DNA from: Pleurotus ostreatus/Saccharomyces cerevisiae fusant
Taxonomy: Eukaryota > Opisthokonta
Length of the DNA: 14,315 bases
Assembly (NCBI GenBank): GCA_024196135.1
Contig: JAMQCK010000894.1
Coordinates: 1 to 14,315 of the forward strand
Direction: 5' to 3'
Positions 1 to 7,719 of this stretch are shown here, one piece after another. The position numbers and the translations under genes were made by a program. Position 1 is the first letter of the stretch, and each line of letters starts with the position of its first letter. The notes beneath the pieces are model-generated. The model saw only the letters and a list, made by a program, of their open reading frames with translations. It was not told the DNA's origin and searched no databases.

Positions 1-1283
1 GGCGCGCGCGGGCTGGGGGTCGGCTAATGTCGGGTCTCGACGCGCCAGGGCCTTGCAGACGCAACGAGGCTCTGCGACGCGCACGCTGCTGGGTGCCGGT
101 TGCAACGAGGGCGGCGGTGGCGTCAGGACGTTCTTATAGCCCTGCCCGCAGCCTCCCCGTGCGCCTCGCGCCGGCTCTTCCGTTCTCAGCGTGCTTGAAG
201 TGAGGTAATCTGCTTCCCTCCGAAGGGCGGGAGAAGGACGGCCATGAGGCGCCTTTGTACTGTGATTAGGTCCCCGTTAGGACTGGGAGTAGACCCATCT
301 CTCGAGTATAGCCCCAAGTCGACAAGCGACGTCCGGGGTGGTGTCGCGTGAGATACGCCGTGCGGAGCTGGGGCAGTGAGGGAGCAGAGGAGGACAGCAT
401 AGGCGAAGCAGTAGCTTGCGGGAGATATCTTCCGGCGCCTGATGAGCGCGCGATTCACAACGCGCAGTAATCGATTGACGGCTGTCTGGCGCCGAATCGA
501 CATCAACAAACATGGGTGCGTGAGTCACCGGCGCGCGCTAGAACTTCCTCTGCGAATATATAGCCATAGGCTGGTAGACCTTTCGTGGGGACGACGTCTA
601 CCGTCCTTGGATCATGGGGCCCTCGTCAGCATATGGCCGCTACAAAGGATGTGTACGTCAATGTTCTTGGTCTGGGGGAGACCGCATAGGGAGTGCGGGG
701 AAGAGCTTCGAGGGAGGCGAGCATCAGGCTGCAATATGTACGTCGCTGACTTCATGTACGTTGGGTTGCGGCAACATACGTATGTAACGCCCCAATAGTA
801 GCACCCTCCTCTGCACTTCTCTGCACTTCAGAAGGTCGGAGATGCACCCCAGGCTTCTAGAGGGGATGCTCAGTCTTCATGACGGCTCAGACTGTTATAA
901 GCGCCGAAAGACTGATGGACGTGGAGGTCAACCCTGATAACCGTAGTATTTCGGAGCGTCCATACTGTATTTCTGGCCTTAGCGCCGCGCAAACAACTCA
1001 CGCACATGTACAATGGAGCACGAGGCATGACTGGACGCCTGTCCTGCTCGACCTGATCACCAGTCCAGTATGAAAGCCAAAAATCGAACACCTTGCCCTA
1101 CTAATAGTACACTCTGAAGTCGTACCTGTCCTTAGCTTACAGCTTAAGTTCGAGGTCAGCAAAGCACACGAGAGGAAGACAGCGGCGGACAAGGACATCG
1201 ACGTTTACCCTGTCGTTCGACGTACCGCGGATTTCTCCAGCCTCGGTCTCCTCGTTTTCCCGCCTCCTTAACTTTCTCCTTCT
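1..1283. other. Left-end stretch without a recognisable gene
   Basis: No reading frame here gives a protein I recognise, and I could not assemble a spliced model. Only short frames of 60-118 codons occur, on both strands, with no family motif. The far left is GC-rich and includes a CG-repeat start. Small structures are visible: a tandem TCTGCACT doublet near 810-830, an inverted pair GGTAGAC/GTCTACC near 570-602, and an inverted pair ACTGGAC/GTCCAGT near 1029-1071. The last part must hold the 3' untranslated region of the minus-strand PEBP-like gene that stops at 1284. I see no tRNA B-box, and no terminal repeats that would mark a transposon. Confidence 0.6.
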
Positions 1284-2678
1284 TCACGCCTCCACCGTGA
1301 AATACGTCCCTCCAACCGGTCCGTCCAGTCCCACGTTCAGCGCGAACTCGGAAACGTTGAACCCTTGGCGGTCCGACTTGAGGTACGGCGCGATGGAGTC
1401 ATAGGTGAAGAGAGGCGGCTGGCGGTAGACGAGGACGACGTATCTGGGTAGAAAGGTTAGCATGGACTTAGTGAGTGAGGGCGAGGATGGAAAGGAGGAG
1501 AGGGAAGGATGAAGAAGTAGAACAGATCAGACGCGCGTGCCACAAATAATCAGAGCGCCCGATCTACGCGAGCTCCGACCCGTGAAGCATAGGGGGATCA
1601 TATGGAAGAGAACGAGGTCAGAGGGACAGCGCGGATCTCAACGAGCACCTCTTCGGAGTGAGCGTGCCCTCCTCCGAATCAGCGTGCCCTCCTCGTGGTC
1701 CCCAAACCAATCCTAATCCCTGCGCCGCCTGCGGAGGAGGGCCACGCGACGAGAAAGATGGACGGAACGAAGGCTGTTTGGAACACCTGGGCTATGTACC
1801 CAGCCAAACACGCACACCACGCAGGCGACCACCAAGCCAAACACGCCTCATCGAAACCAAACACGCCCCGCCGAGAACAAACAGGGCCACCAAGCCAAAC
1901 ACCTAAGTCAAACATGCCCTCTACCGGCGCCGCAAAGACCACACTCTTGAACCCCAGAGAATGGAAGACAGAAATCACTCATGATCCAAACAGCCCGACT
2001 AGCTCACCTGTGCGCATCCGAGTCCTCAGGCGGCGCGGGCGACTTCCATTCCGTGACGGGCTCGGTTAGGTTGGTGATGGGGGAGGTGAAAGGTGTGCGG
2101 AGGTTGCCTTGAAGCGCTATCGACCAGATATGGTCTTCGCCAACGCCTTCCACCGTATAGTTGGCGCCTAGATAGTGCCGCACCTGCGACACGGATGGGT
2201 CGTCGGGATAGTACGCGTCGGGGTCGACGACGAAGAGCTGGGGAGTGTATGATGAGGACAGCTCGTGCACATGAGTGAGAAGTCAGCGCGTACGACATAT
2301 TTTTTGAACACTGGCGGAGGTCGTTGAGTATGGCAATGGACTCGCAGGAGAAGTGATGGTTGACTCACTATCATTGTGCCGAATGGAGTTGATCACAAAG
2401 CGAGGGAAGGCGTCCGTGTCTGGTCGATAGAGCATCAGCAACTGTTCTCGGTCGAGTTTCCCTAGCCTCTACTTACCCTTCATCCCGAGTTCTACACCTG
2501 GCTTCCGCACGGTAACCTCTGGAAACTCGACGTAGAGCTCGAGCAAGGGCTCAAAAGAGGGCAGGACATCCGGCACAATCTTCGCGCGGTAAAACTCGTC
2601 CTTGACATCGTCGAAGGGGCCGGGCCTCGTAACGAAGAGGGCGGCATAGACGGTGGCGAGGAGCGTGAAGGGTTGCAT
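1284..2678 (-). CDS. Secreted phosphatidylethanolamine-binding (PEBP/OV-16/TFS1-like) protein, 5 exons, 219 aa
   Basis: Seen: exons at 2477-2678, 2369-2419, 2294-2310 (17 nt), 2008-2237 and 1284-1443 join in phase into 219 codons plus TGA. The PEBP signature is clear: LFVVDPDA at residues 91-98, SVSQVRHYLGANYT at 105-118, the AHRYVVLVYRQPP block at 165-177 (family HRYVFLLY), and a C-terminal GLDGPVGGTYF. The start MQPFTLLATVYAALFV looks like a short signal peptide. N-glycosylation sequons at Asn116, Asn146 and Asn196 agree with secretion. Known: PEBP proteins bind phospholipid headgroups or inhibit proteases (yeast TFS1 inhibits carboxypeptidase Y); many basidiomycete members are secreted. 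Odd: the usual DPDAP becomes DPDAY and the Gly of GxxHR is replaced by Asp (DSDAHR), so the anion pocket may be altered. Intron 4 (1444-2007) is 564 nt against 56-58 nt for the others. A TATA box lies 90 nt upstream. The family call is firm; the substrate or target is unknown. Confidence 0.88.
1661..1742. repeat. 14-bp direct repeat and inverted partner
   Basis: AGCGTGCCCTCCTC is present at 1661-1674 and again at 1681-1694. GGAGGAGGGC at 1733-1742 is the exact reverse complement of GCCCTCCTCC at 1665-1674, so this part of the intron RNA could fold into a stem-loop. Confidence 0.55.
1772..1995. repeat. Candidate 224-bp element bounded by 11-bp inverted repeats
   Basis: GGCTGTTTGGA at 1772-1782 is perfectly complementary to TCCAAACAGCC at 1985-1995. 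The right end lies only 12 nt inside the intron donor. The interior is C/A-rich with several copies of a CCAAACAC motif. The arrangement resembles a MITE-like non-autonomous element, but no convincing target-site duplication is visible, so it could also be a chance pair around low-complexity DNA. Confidence 0.35.
1802..1918. repeat. Degenerate CCAAACACGCC repeats
   Basis: Five imperfect copies of an AGCCAAACACGCC-like unit occur between 1802 and 1918. The best preserved pair, CCACCAAGCCAAACAC at 1829-1844 and 1887-1902, is identical over 16 bp and spaced 58 bp apart. On the transcribed strand the unit reads GGCGTGTTTGG. Confidence 0.65.
2294..2310 (-). other. 17-nt micro-exon of the PEBP-like gene
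   Basis: Exon 2 ends in phase 1 at ATA|GTGAGT and exon 4 begins in phase 0 at CCCCAG|CTC, so they cannot be joined directly. A 17-nt exon between a CCAG acceptor (2311-2314) and a GTACGC donor (2288-2293) restores the phase. It adds MFKKYV just before LFVVDPDA, matching the family pattern K-x-Y-T-L-x-x-x-DPDA in length. Flanking introns are 58 and 56 nt, typical of the window. Confidence 0.75.
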
Positions 2679-2767
2679 GTTTGTTCGAGTTGAGACGCGG
2701 TCGCAAGATTGAGTAGGCTATTTTTTGGGAGATGCAAAGAGGTCACGGTCGAGGAAGAGGTCAAGGG

Positions 2768-2773
2768 TTTATA
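2768..2773 (-). promoter_or_regulatory. TATA box of the PEBP-like gene
   Basis: On the minus strand TATAAA (in CTCTATAAACCC) lies about 90 nt before the ATG at 2678. This is a normal position for a fungal TATA box, implying a 5' untranslated leader of some 50-65 nt. Confidence 0.55.
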
Positions 2774-3024
2774 GAGCGTTGTTGACCATTGAGCGAACCG
2801 AGCTTGCTCGGCCATCATCATCCTTGACGCAAGGTCTTGGGGTCGACAAGACGTTCTGAGTACGCTTGAAAGTACGGCATTGACATGGCGAAGCCTTCCT
2901 CTAGGGTACAAAGCATCGTTCTGGAAGACTAAAGCCTTCGCTCGACGTCAAGTGTCGAGTATATTCAAGACTAAGAGGGGACGAACGTCGCTGAAGACGA
3001 GATGCGGGGACGATGCGGGGAAAA

Positions 3025-3060
3025 CGCGTGGGAAAGACTTTCCACGCGACAAGACACGTG
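3025..3060. promoter_or_regulatory. 24-bp imperfect palindrome plus CACGTG box
   Basis: Positions 3025-3048 read CGCGTGGGAAAG followed by ACTTTCCACGCG; the arms are complementary over 11 positions with one unpaired G. The left arm begins inside ACGCGT, the MCB/MluI-type core. A CACGTG E-box follows at 3055-3060. Function as a binding site is inferred. Confidence 0.35.
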
Positions 3061-3438
3061 AGGCATTGAGGAAATGCGTCTTTCTTCCTCCCACCATGTC
3101 TGTACTCAATGGCGACAATGTAGCTCGAGCTATAGTCAATGCAATATCTCCGACTGAGGCCCTTCAGATTGTACGAGAAGGTTTTCTGCCCCCAAAGGCC
3201 TGGAAGGGAGTGCACTCGCGCCGTCCTTCTCACCGGCGCGTCGCGCTACGATGACGCGATCACCGTGGGTCGCCCAGACCTCCTGACTTCGTCAACGAGA
3301 CCACATCTTGCACCATCGACATTAGCTATAGGGCTGATAAGTAGGTTGCCTCTCCGAGCACAGAGACTGACGACCTCTACCGCAATCCCCCACCGCGATC
3401 GACGCCCATCGCCATCCCGAGCACCCTACCCACCAATC

Positions 3439-4818
3439 ATGGCCGCCCCGAATCCCAACTTCTCTACCGTTCCCCTCCTCGACTACAGCGCCGCCCTCGA
3501 CCCCGCTCAACGCACCTCCTTCCTCCTCCAACTCCGCCACGCCCTCATCAATGTTGGTTTCCTGTACCTCTCCAACGCGCCCGTCGATACCGCCCCTCTC
3601 CTTTCCTACATCCCCCGCTTCTTCTCTCTACCATCCGAGGAGAAAACCTCTATCTCTATGAGAAACTCCCCGCACTTCCTCGGGTACACCGCGTTCGGCA
3701 CGGAGCGCACGCGCGGGGCGGTCGACCGTCGCGAGCAGCTCGACTTCGCGACGCCGCATGAAAGCCGGTGGCGCGAAGGGGACCCGGATTACTACAACCT
3801 GTGGGGCCCGAGCCAGTGGCCGAGCGAGGAGGCGCTTCCGGGGTTCAAAGAGGTCGCTGAGAAGTACTTGTTGGAGGTGCAGGAGCTGAGCTATGCGTTC
3901 GCGGGGCTGGTCGGTGAGGCGCTGGGGTTGGGCGAGCATGGGTTGGATATGTTCTATGACAAGCCGGAGCTGATGCAGCATCGGGCGAAGATTGTAAAGT
4001 ACCCGGTGGTAGAGAACGAGGGCGACGATCAGGGCGTGGGCGCGCACTACGATGCGGGGTTCTTGACTTTCGTGAGTTCTCGGGATCCGTTCATTCTAGA
4101 GAGAGAGTCTGATAGTATCGCTCGCAAGCTTCTGCAAGCGTCAGAGCACGAGGGCCTGCAGGTGCAGAATCTGACGGGCGACTGGATTGACGTTCCGCCA
4201 ATTCCTGGTACCTTCGTAATCAACATTGGGAAGGGTGCGTCTTGACTTTCGCTATACGCTCTTGCAAAACATTCATCTCCTTCCAGCCCTCGAATTCGTG
4301 ACCCAAGGCCTCGCACGTGCGACTTCGCATCGCGTCAAGTCCCCCCGGGGCTCGACACCCCGCTACTCGGTGCCTTTCTTCCAGAATATTGGCCTGCACA
4401 CGGTGTTGCCGGACGTTAAGCTGGAATGTGAGCGGTCACGAGCTCCGTATAAGGCTGTCCTGACGCTGACGACCTATCAGTCCCTGAGGAAATCCTCCGA
4501 CTGAAGGACGCGCGGGGGCAGGTTAGCAAGACAGATTGTACGTACACCATGCGTGGTTTTCCCTTATCCAGGATTGTCACTGACCCTCCGCACAGCCGTC
4601 AACTTCACCGAGTTCGACCGCGAGCCATCTGGCAAGGTCAACCTCATCGGGCGGGTGAAGTGAGTGCTTGTCCTTGTTCATCACCAACCACAACCCATAG
4701 TGCGACCATGCTTATGCACGTCTTCAGGAGTCACCCCGACGTCGGACAGATCCACTACCCGGAGCTCTTCAAGCAGTACTTCCCAGATGGCTTGCCTGCG
4801 ACGTTCGATGCGTACTAG
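3439..4818 (+). CDS. 2-oxoglutarate/Fe(II)-dependent oxygenase (isopenicillin N synthase-like), 6 exons, 363 aa
   Basis: Seen: exons 3439-4071, 4129-4234, 4287-4427, 4481-4537, 4596-4659 and 4728-4818 join in phase to 363 codons plus TAG; introns are 52-68 nt. The N-terminal DIOX_N-type part (VPLLDYSAAL, then ALINVGFLYLSN) precedes the 2OG-Fe(II) core. Iron ligands are His203 and Asp205 (GAHYDAGFLTF) and His261 (ATSHRV). Arg272-Tyr-Ser274 fits the RxS contact for 2-oxoglutarate. NIGKALEF and the C-terminal SHPDV...YPELFKQYFPDGLP are typical of basidiomycete homologues. Known: such enzymes couple oxidative decarboxylation of 2-oxoglutarate to hydroxylation, desaturation or ring closure of small molecules, usually in the cytosol. 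The substrate cannot be told. The ATG at 3439 is chosen because the family starts just before PNFSTVPLLDYS; the frame is open upstream to 3139, but that part shows no conserved features. The intron at 4072-4128 is a multiple of three without a stop, so its retention would give an in-frame variant with 19 extra residues. Confidence 0.93.
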
Positions 4819-4996
4819 GGAATACATACTGGGTCGCAAATGTATTGATAAGACAGGAGACCCCGCTGTAACAAAAGCAGGAAGTGCAGTATTCCGGAAG
4901 TATTGTTATTTTGTATCATGCTTACGGAGGATTGAAGAGGTGGAAGATGCGCGGGGTCCATGATCTTAGTTCGCTATCCAGTTGACTAACTGATCT
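4819..4996. other. Convergent 3' intergenic spacer
   Basis: These 178 bp lie between the stop codons of the oxygenase (plus) and transporter A (minus) and must hold both 3' ends. AATACA at 4821-4826 and TGTATT at 4841-4846 form a short inverted pair. I see no gene here. Confidence 0.55.
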
Positions 4997-7417
4997 CTAC
5001 AGAGCCGCTCTTCCTGCCGTCTGCAACAGCGTAAGCATGTAAACCTGGACTCGATACATGTCCTCACCTCGATGGGCAAGAACGCCATCACCACCGCAGC
5101 GACCACGAAAAGAGATGCGGAAATGAAGACGGGTCTGTTGGCGGTGGTCATCAGTGATACCCCTCGGACTCCGCGGCTCACAAGAAATAATAAGGAAAAT
5201 CACGCACAAATTCGCCGCCGTCGCATTCGCGCTACCTTCCCTAGACGTCGTCGCGATCTTGATGACCGGTGCCAGTATTCCAGCGATGCGATTGAAGGCC
5301 GAGCACACCGCGTCGCCTGTACCTCTGTGAGGCGCGGGGAAGACCTCTGGCGTATACGCATACAGTACCGCGTACATCGCATTCGCCGTGAGCGCCGATG
5401 CGCACGAGAAACCAAGCACAGCAGCGTCTGTCTTGCTCGTCGTGAATAAGAACAAAAAGACGCCAGTGAGTAGGGTGCTGAGCGCCATGACGAGCTTGCG
5501 GCCGACGAGGGTGAACTTGCGTGTGGAGGGCTTGGGATGGTGGTCGGCGTTTTTGGCATCACTGTCGGCGTTGGCGTTAGGAGCAGCGTTAGAGTTCTGG
5601 CGCGTCCAGTCGACGAAGAGGCAGGCGATGCCGGGGCCGACGATGCCCAGGGAGGAGATGATGGTGTAGTTGCGGTAGGTGGCGTCGGTAGAGGAATCGC
5701 TGGCGGATACGCGATCCACTAAATACAAAGGCAAGAATGCGTTGAAGAGCGGGTAGGCGAGGCCGATCAGGCTATACAATTGCGGTCAGATTCGATAGAG
5801 GACTACCTGGTCACTCACCCCCACAGTAAGATAGTCATGCTCGTGTTGATGGCCAGCCTACGCCCGTCGAACAGAGGCTTTAGGTGTGACCTGAAGACAG
5901 CCTCAGTGGAGCAGAACATCTAATGGATAGGCGACTTACAGAGATATCTTCGGGGTCCGCCGAGCGATGTCGCGTTTGGTACGACCCGCCTCGTCTTCAA
6001 CGAGCTTCAAAACCGCAAGTGTTAGGTCGATTTTGCGACCATTACGCCGGGCTATATGTTGTAGGACCTGGTAAACGTGCTCATGACGAGGGTGGCCAAG
6101 GTAAAAATGACGAATCAGTACCTCTAGCGCCTCTTCATCACGTCCTATCGCAAGGAGGTACTTCGACGACTCTTGTAGGTCAAAGACGAAGTAGCGGAAA
6201 ACAAACATAAGGCACGTCAAGGATCCGCTGAACCCCAATCATCAGTACGAAGAGTATGACGGCGCATCCAATTAGCGTACAGAAGGTAACTGGATTCACG
6301 AATTTGTCAGCGGTTAGCATGCGAATTTCGGAGACAACAAACAAGGTGTATCGCCATCCCATATTGTTCGCCTTTGAACAATCACCTTGAGGTGTGTCGG
6401 CATCGCAGGAAAAGTTCGCAATGAAGCCCCAAGCGACGACGGATGCGACAAGTTGACCGGTGGCCCATGCCGCCGATAAGAAGGTGAGAAGGTACTGGAG
6501 GACACTTTGATTAGGTTTGACCAGGTTGACGGTGAGCAGAATACCTGGTGCGACTGAGGAATATGCTCGAGGAAAAGCGCGCCTATTACAAGTTGAGACC
6601 GGGTCAGTGATGATTGAGTCAGTAAAGGAAGCAGCTCATGCCATCCACCGGGACGCTAATCGCTCAATATGTCAGTAAAGGAGCGCGATATCTATGGGAG
6701 GACTTAGCGCCGCACTCACTTTCCTCCGACTCCAAAGCCTATGCACGCTACGAGCGAGGCGAATGTCACGAAGTTAGGAGCTCCTCCAGCCGCTATACCG
6801 AATACACCCGCTATGAGTAGCGTTACCTAGCAGCGGAGCTAGTGAATCCTAAGATGAGGAGCAGCGGGAGAACCAACAATACATTGTACGACAGCTTCCG
6901 CCCGATAACGTCGGCGAGAGTGCCCCAGACGCTGGCGCCCAAGATGAGGCCCACGTACAGCGCGAGGGTCGCGAACTCGACTCGGGATGGGTTGAGCTCC
7001 TGCTGGACTTGGGTGAGGACGACGGCGACGCCTTGAAGCCAGATGTCTGAGCGGGGAAGGTCAGACGCAGTTTTTGGAAGAAAACAAGATCAACTGACTA
7101 TCCGCCATCCAGCCCATGCCAGTCAACAGGAAGAGTTCGACCTGGTACCGTCCAAAGCCTATCCTGCAGAGGAGGTCTTGTTAACGAGATGGCCCATCTG
7201 AGAGAGAGTCAAGATTACTCTTCCTGCAAACAGCGATTTACGTGTAGAACGCGTCAGCCTTACCGACGTCTGGATATGCTGGCCACATACCGAGGGCACA
7301 TTTTCGGCCATAGATCGTGTCATCGTCAGATCCTCTGACCAGCTCCTGGTCGAGCTCGCTAATTGGGGGATGTTTCTCCACGTCGACATTGATTGTAGTC
7401 GAGACAGAGGAGGTCAT
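4997..7417 (-). CDS. MFS transporter paralogue A (SV2/SVOP-like, sugar-porter-like), 15 exons, 552 aa
   Basis: Seen: exons 7291-7417, 7219-7240, 7099-7163, 6883-7046, 6720-6826, 6642-6655, 6545-6582, 6343-6494, 6281-6289, 6122-6227, 5940-6067, 5819-5890, 5208-5771, 5068-5134 and 4997-5020 keep phase to 552 codons plus TAG. The MFS motif A GTLADVIGRK is at residues 113-122; VPVDG, NMGWRYT and FDLQESSKYL follow. TPEVFPAPHRGTG (475-487) is the second-half motif of SV2/SVOP-type carriers. About 12 membrane segments are expected. Known: this family imports or exports small organic solutes at a cell membrane; the substrate is unknown. Compared with paralogue B it has an extra Asn/Ala/Asp-rich loop at about 393-418. 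Odd: intron 1 (7241-7290) ends in CG, not AG; intron 6 (6583-6641) starts with GC; exon 9 is only 9 nt. If intron 1 is not removed, translation stops after about 60 residues, so the gene may be damaged or rely on a non-canonical site. The start at 7417 (MTSSVSTT) parallels that of B. Confidence 0.85.
6281..6289 (-). other. 9-nt micro-exon of transporter A (TTACCTTCT)
   Basis: Exon 8 ends in ACC TT|GTTTGT and exon 10 starts CAG|C GGA TCC. Inserting TTACCTTCT between CCAG and GTACGC gives RYTFYLLGSLT, which aligns without gaps to RYTFYALGALT in paralogue B. Both flanking introns are 53 nt (6290-6342 and 6228-6280). Confidence 0.75.
6642..6655 (-). other. 14-nt micro-exon of transporter A with GC donor
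   Basis: Acceptor ATTAG precedes 14 nt encoding the core of NVPVDG; the next intron starts GCATGA where paralogue B has GTATGC. Length and phase equal the 14-nt exon of B (9271-9284). Confidence 0.75.
7219..7240 (-). other. 22-nt micro-exon of transporter A
   Basis: It adds VNRCLQEE between KCAL of exon 1 and IGFGRYQ of exon 3. The 22-nt length matches the corresponding exon of paralogue B exactly, and the donor is GTAATC. Confidence 0.7.
7241..7290 (-). other. Intron 1 of transporter A with a non-canonical 3' end (GT...CG)
   Basis: The intron opens with GTATGT and holds a CTGAC branch sequence about 15 nt before its end, a normal layout at 50 nt. The homologous position in B has ACCAG, while here the sequence before the 22-nt exon is TACACG. 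No AG near the expected site keeps the frame. Confidence 0.65.
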
Positions 7418-7719
7418 TATGGGAGTGCACGGAAAGCTGGGGGAGAAGCAGACGACGTATACGTACCCTTTAACGGTTCGACCGGCGCCTACGAGAACAA
7501 TGACGTTGCCGCGCCGTCTAACACCGACGAGGCTAACGATGCTGAGGATCCGAGTTGAGGTAGATCGACGGCGGTCTTGACGACGCAGGACTGGAGCGAC
7601 CATCAAGTCTGATGCGCTCAGTCTTCCGAATATTCCTTCTCAACATTGCCGCCTTAGCATTGCAGTCGCATCACTTGTAAACTGCGAAAGCATGGAGAAA
7701 TCATAATCTACACATTGTC
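7418..7719. promoter_or_regulatory. Spacer between transporters A and B
   Basis: These 302 bp contain the promoter and leader of transporter A and the 3' end of B. The frame upstream of the A start is open for about 60 codons but shows no conserved residues and is best read as leader. No clear TATA box was found; GTATACGTAC near 7457-7466 is a short palindromic core. Confidence 0.45.

Larger units (their letters stand above)
1444..2007 (-). other. Oversized 564-nt intron with repeats in the PEBP-like gene
   Basis: The donor CACAG|GTGAGC and the acceptor TACCCAG|AT, with a perfect CTAAC branch site just upstream (ATGCTAACC), define this intron. Joining restores the conserved codons His-Arg-Tyr-Val. 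It is about ten times longer than its neighbours and holds imperfect copies of a CCAAACACGCC-like unit, a 14-bp direct repeat and an 11-bp inverted repeat, so it probably grew by insertion. Confidence 0.8.
2679..3438. promoter_or_regulatory. Divergent intergenic promoter region
   Basis: This 760-bp stretch separates the minus-strand PEBP-like gene from the plus-strand oxygenase and should carry both promoters. Several short open frames cross it but none resembles a protein. The last 100 bp before 3439 are C-rich, as is common before fungal start codons. A 24-bp imperfect palindrome and a CACGTG box lie in the middle. Confidence 0.5.

Noticed and set aside
442..798. 118-codon plus-strand frame in the left end
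   Set aside because: No similarity to a known family that I can see, no plausible introns, and a Trp/Arg/Cys-rich composition typical of chance frames.
1140..1165. A tRNA-like GTTCGAGGTC motif
   Set aside because: The sequence is not a proper B-box, and no A-box, acceptor stem or anticodon arm can be drawn around it.
1802..1918. Regularly spaced repeats that could suggest a CRISPR array
   Set aside because: Repeats are short, degenerate and irregularly spaced, and lie within a eukaryotic spliceosomal intron.
1679..1978. 99-codon minus-strand frame inside the long PEBP intron as a nested gene
   Set aside because: It is made of translated low-complexity repeats (GVFGF/ACLAW-like) and is bounded by good splice sites of the host gene.
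3139..3438. Open upstream extension of the oxygenase frame (100 codons)
   Set aside because: The family begins just before VPLLDYS. The extension has no conserved residues and is explained by a C-rich leader without chance stops; mitochondrial targeting cannot be excluded but is unsupported.
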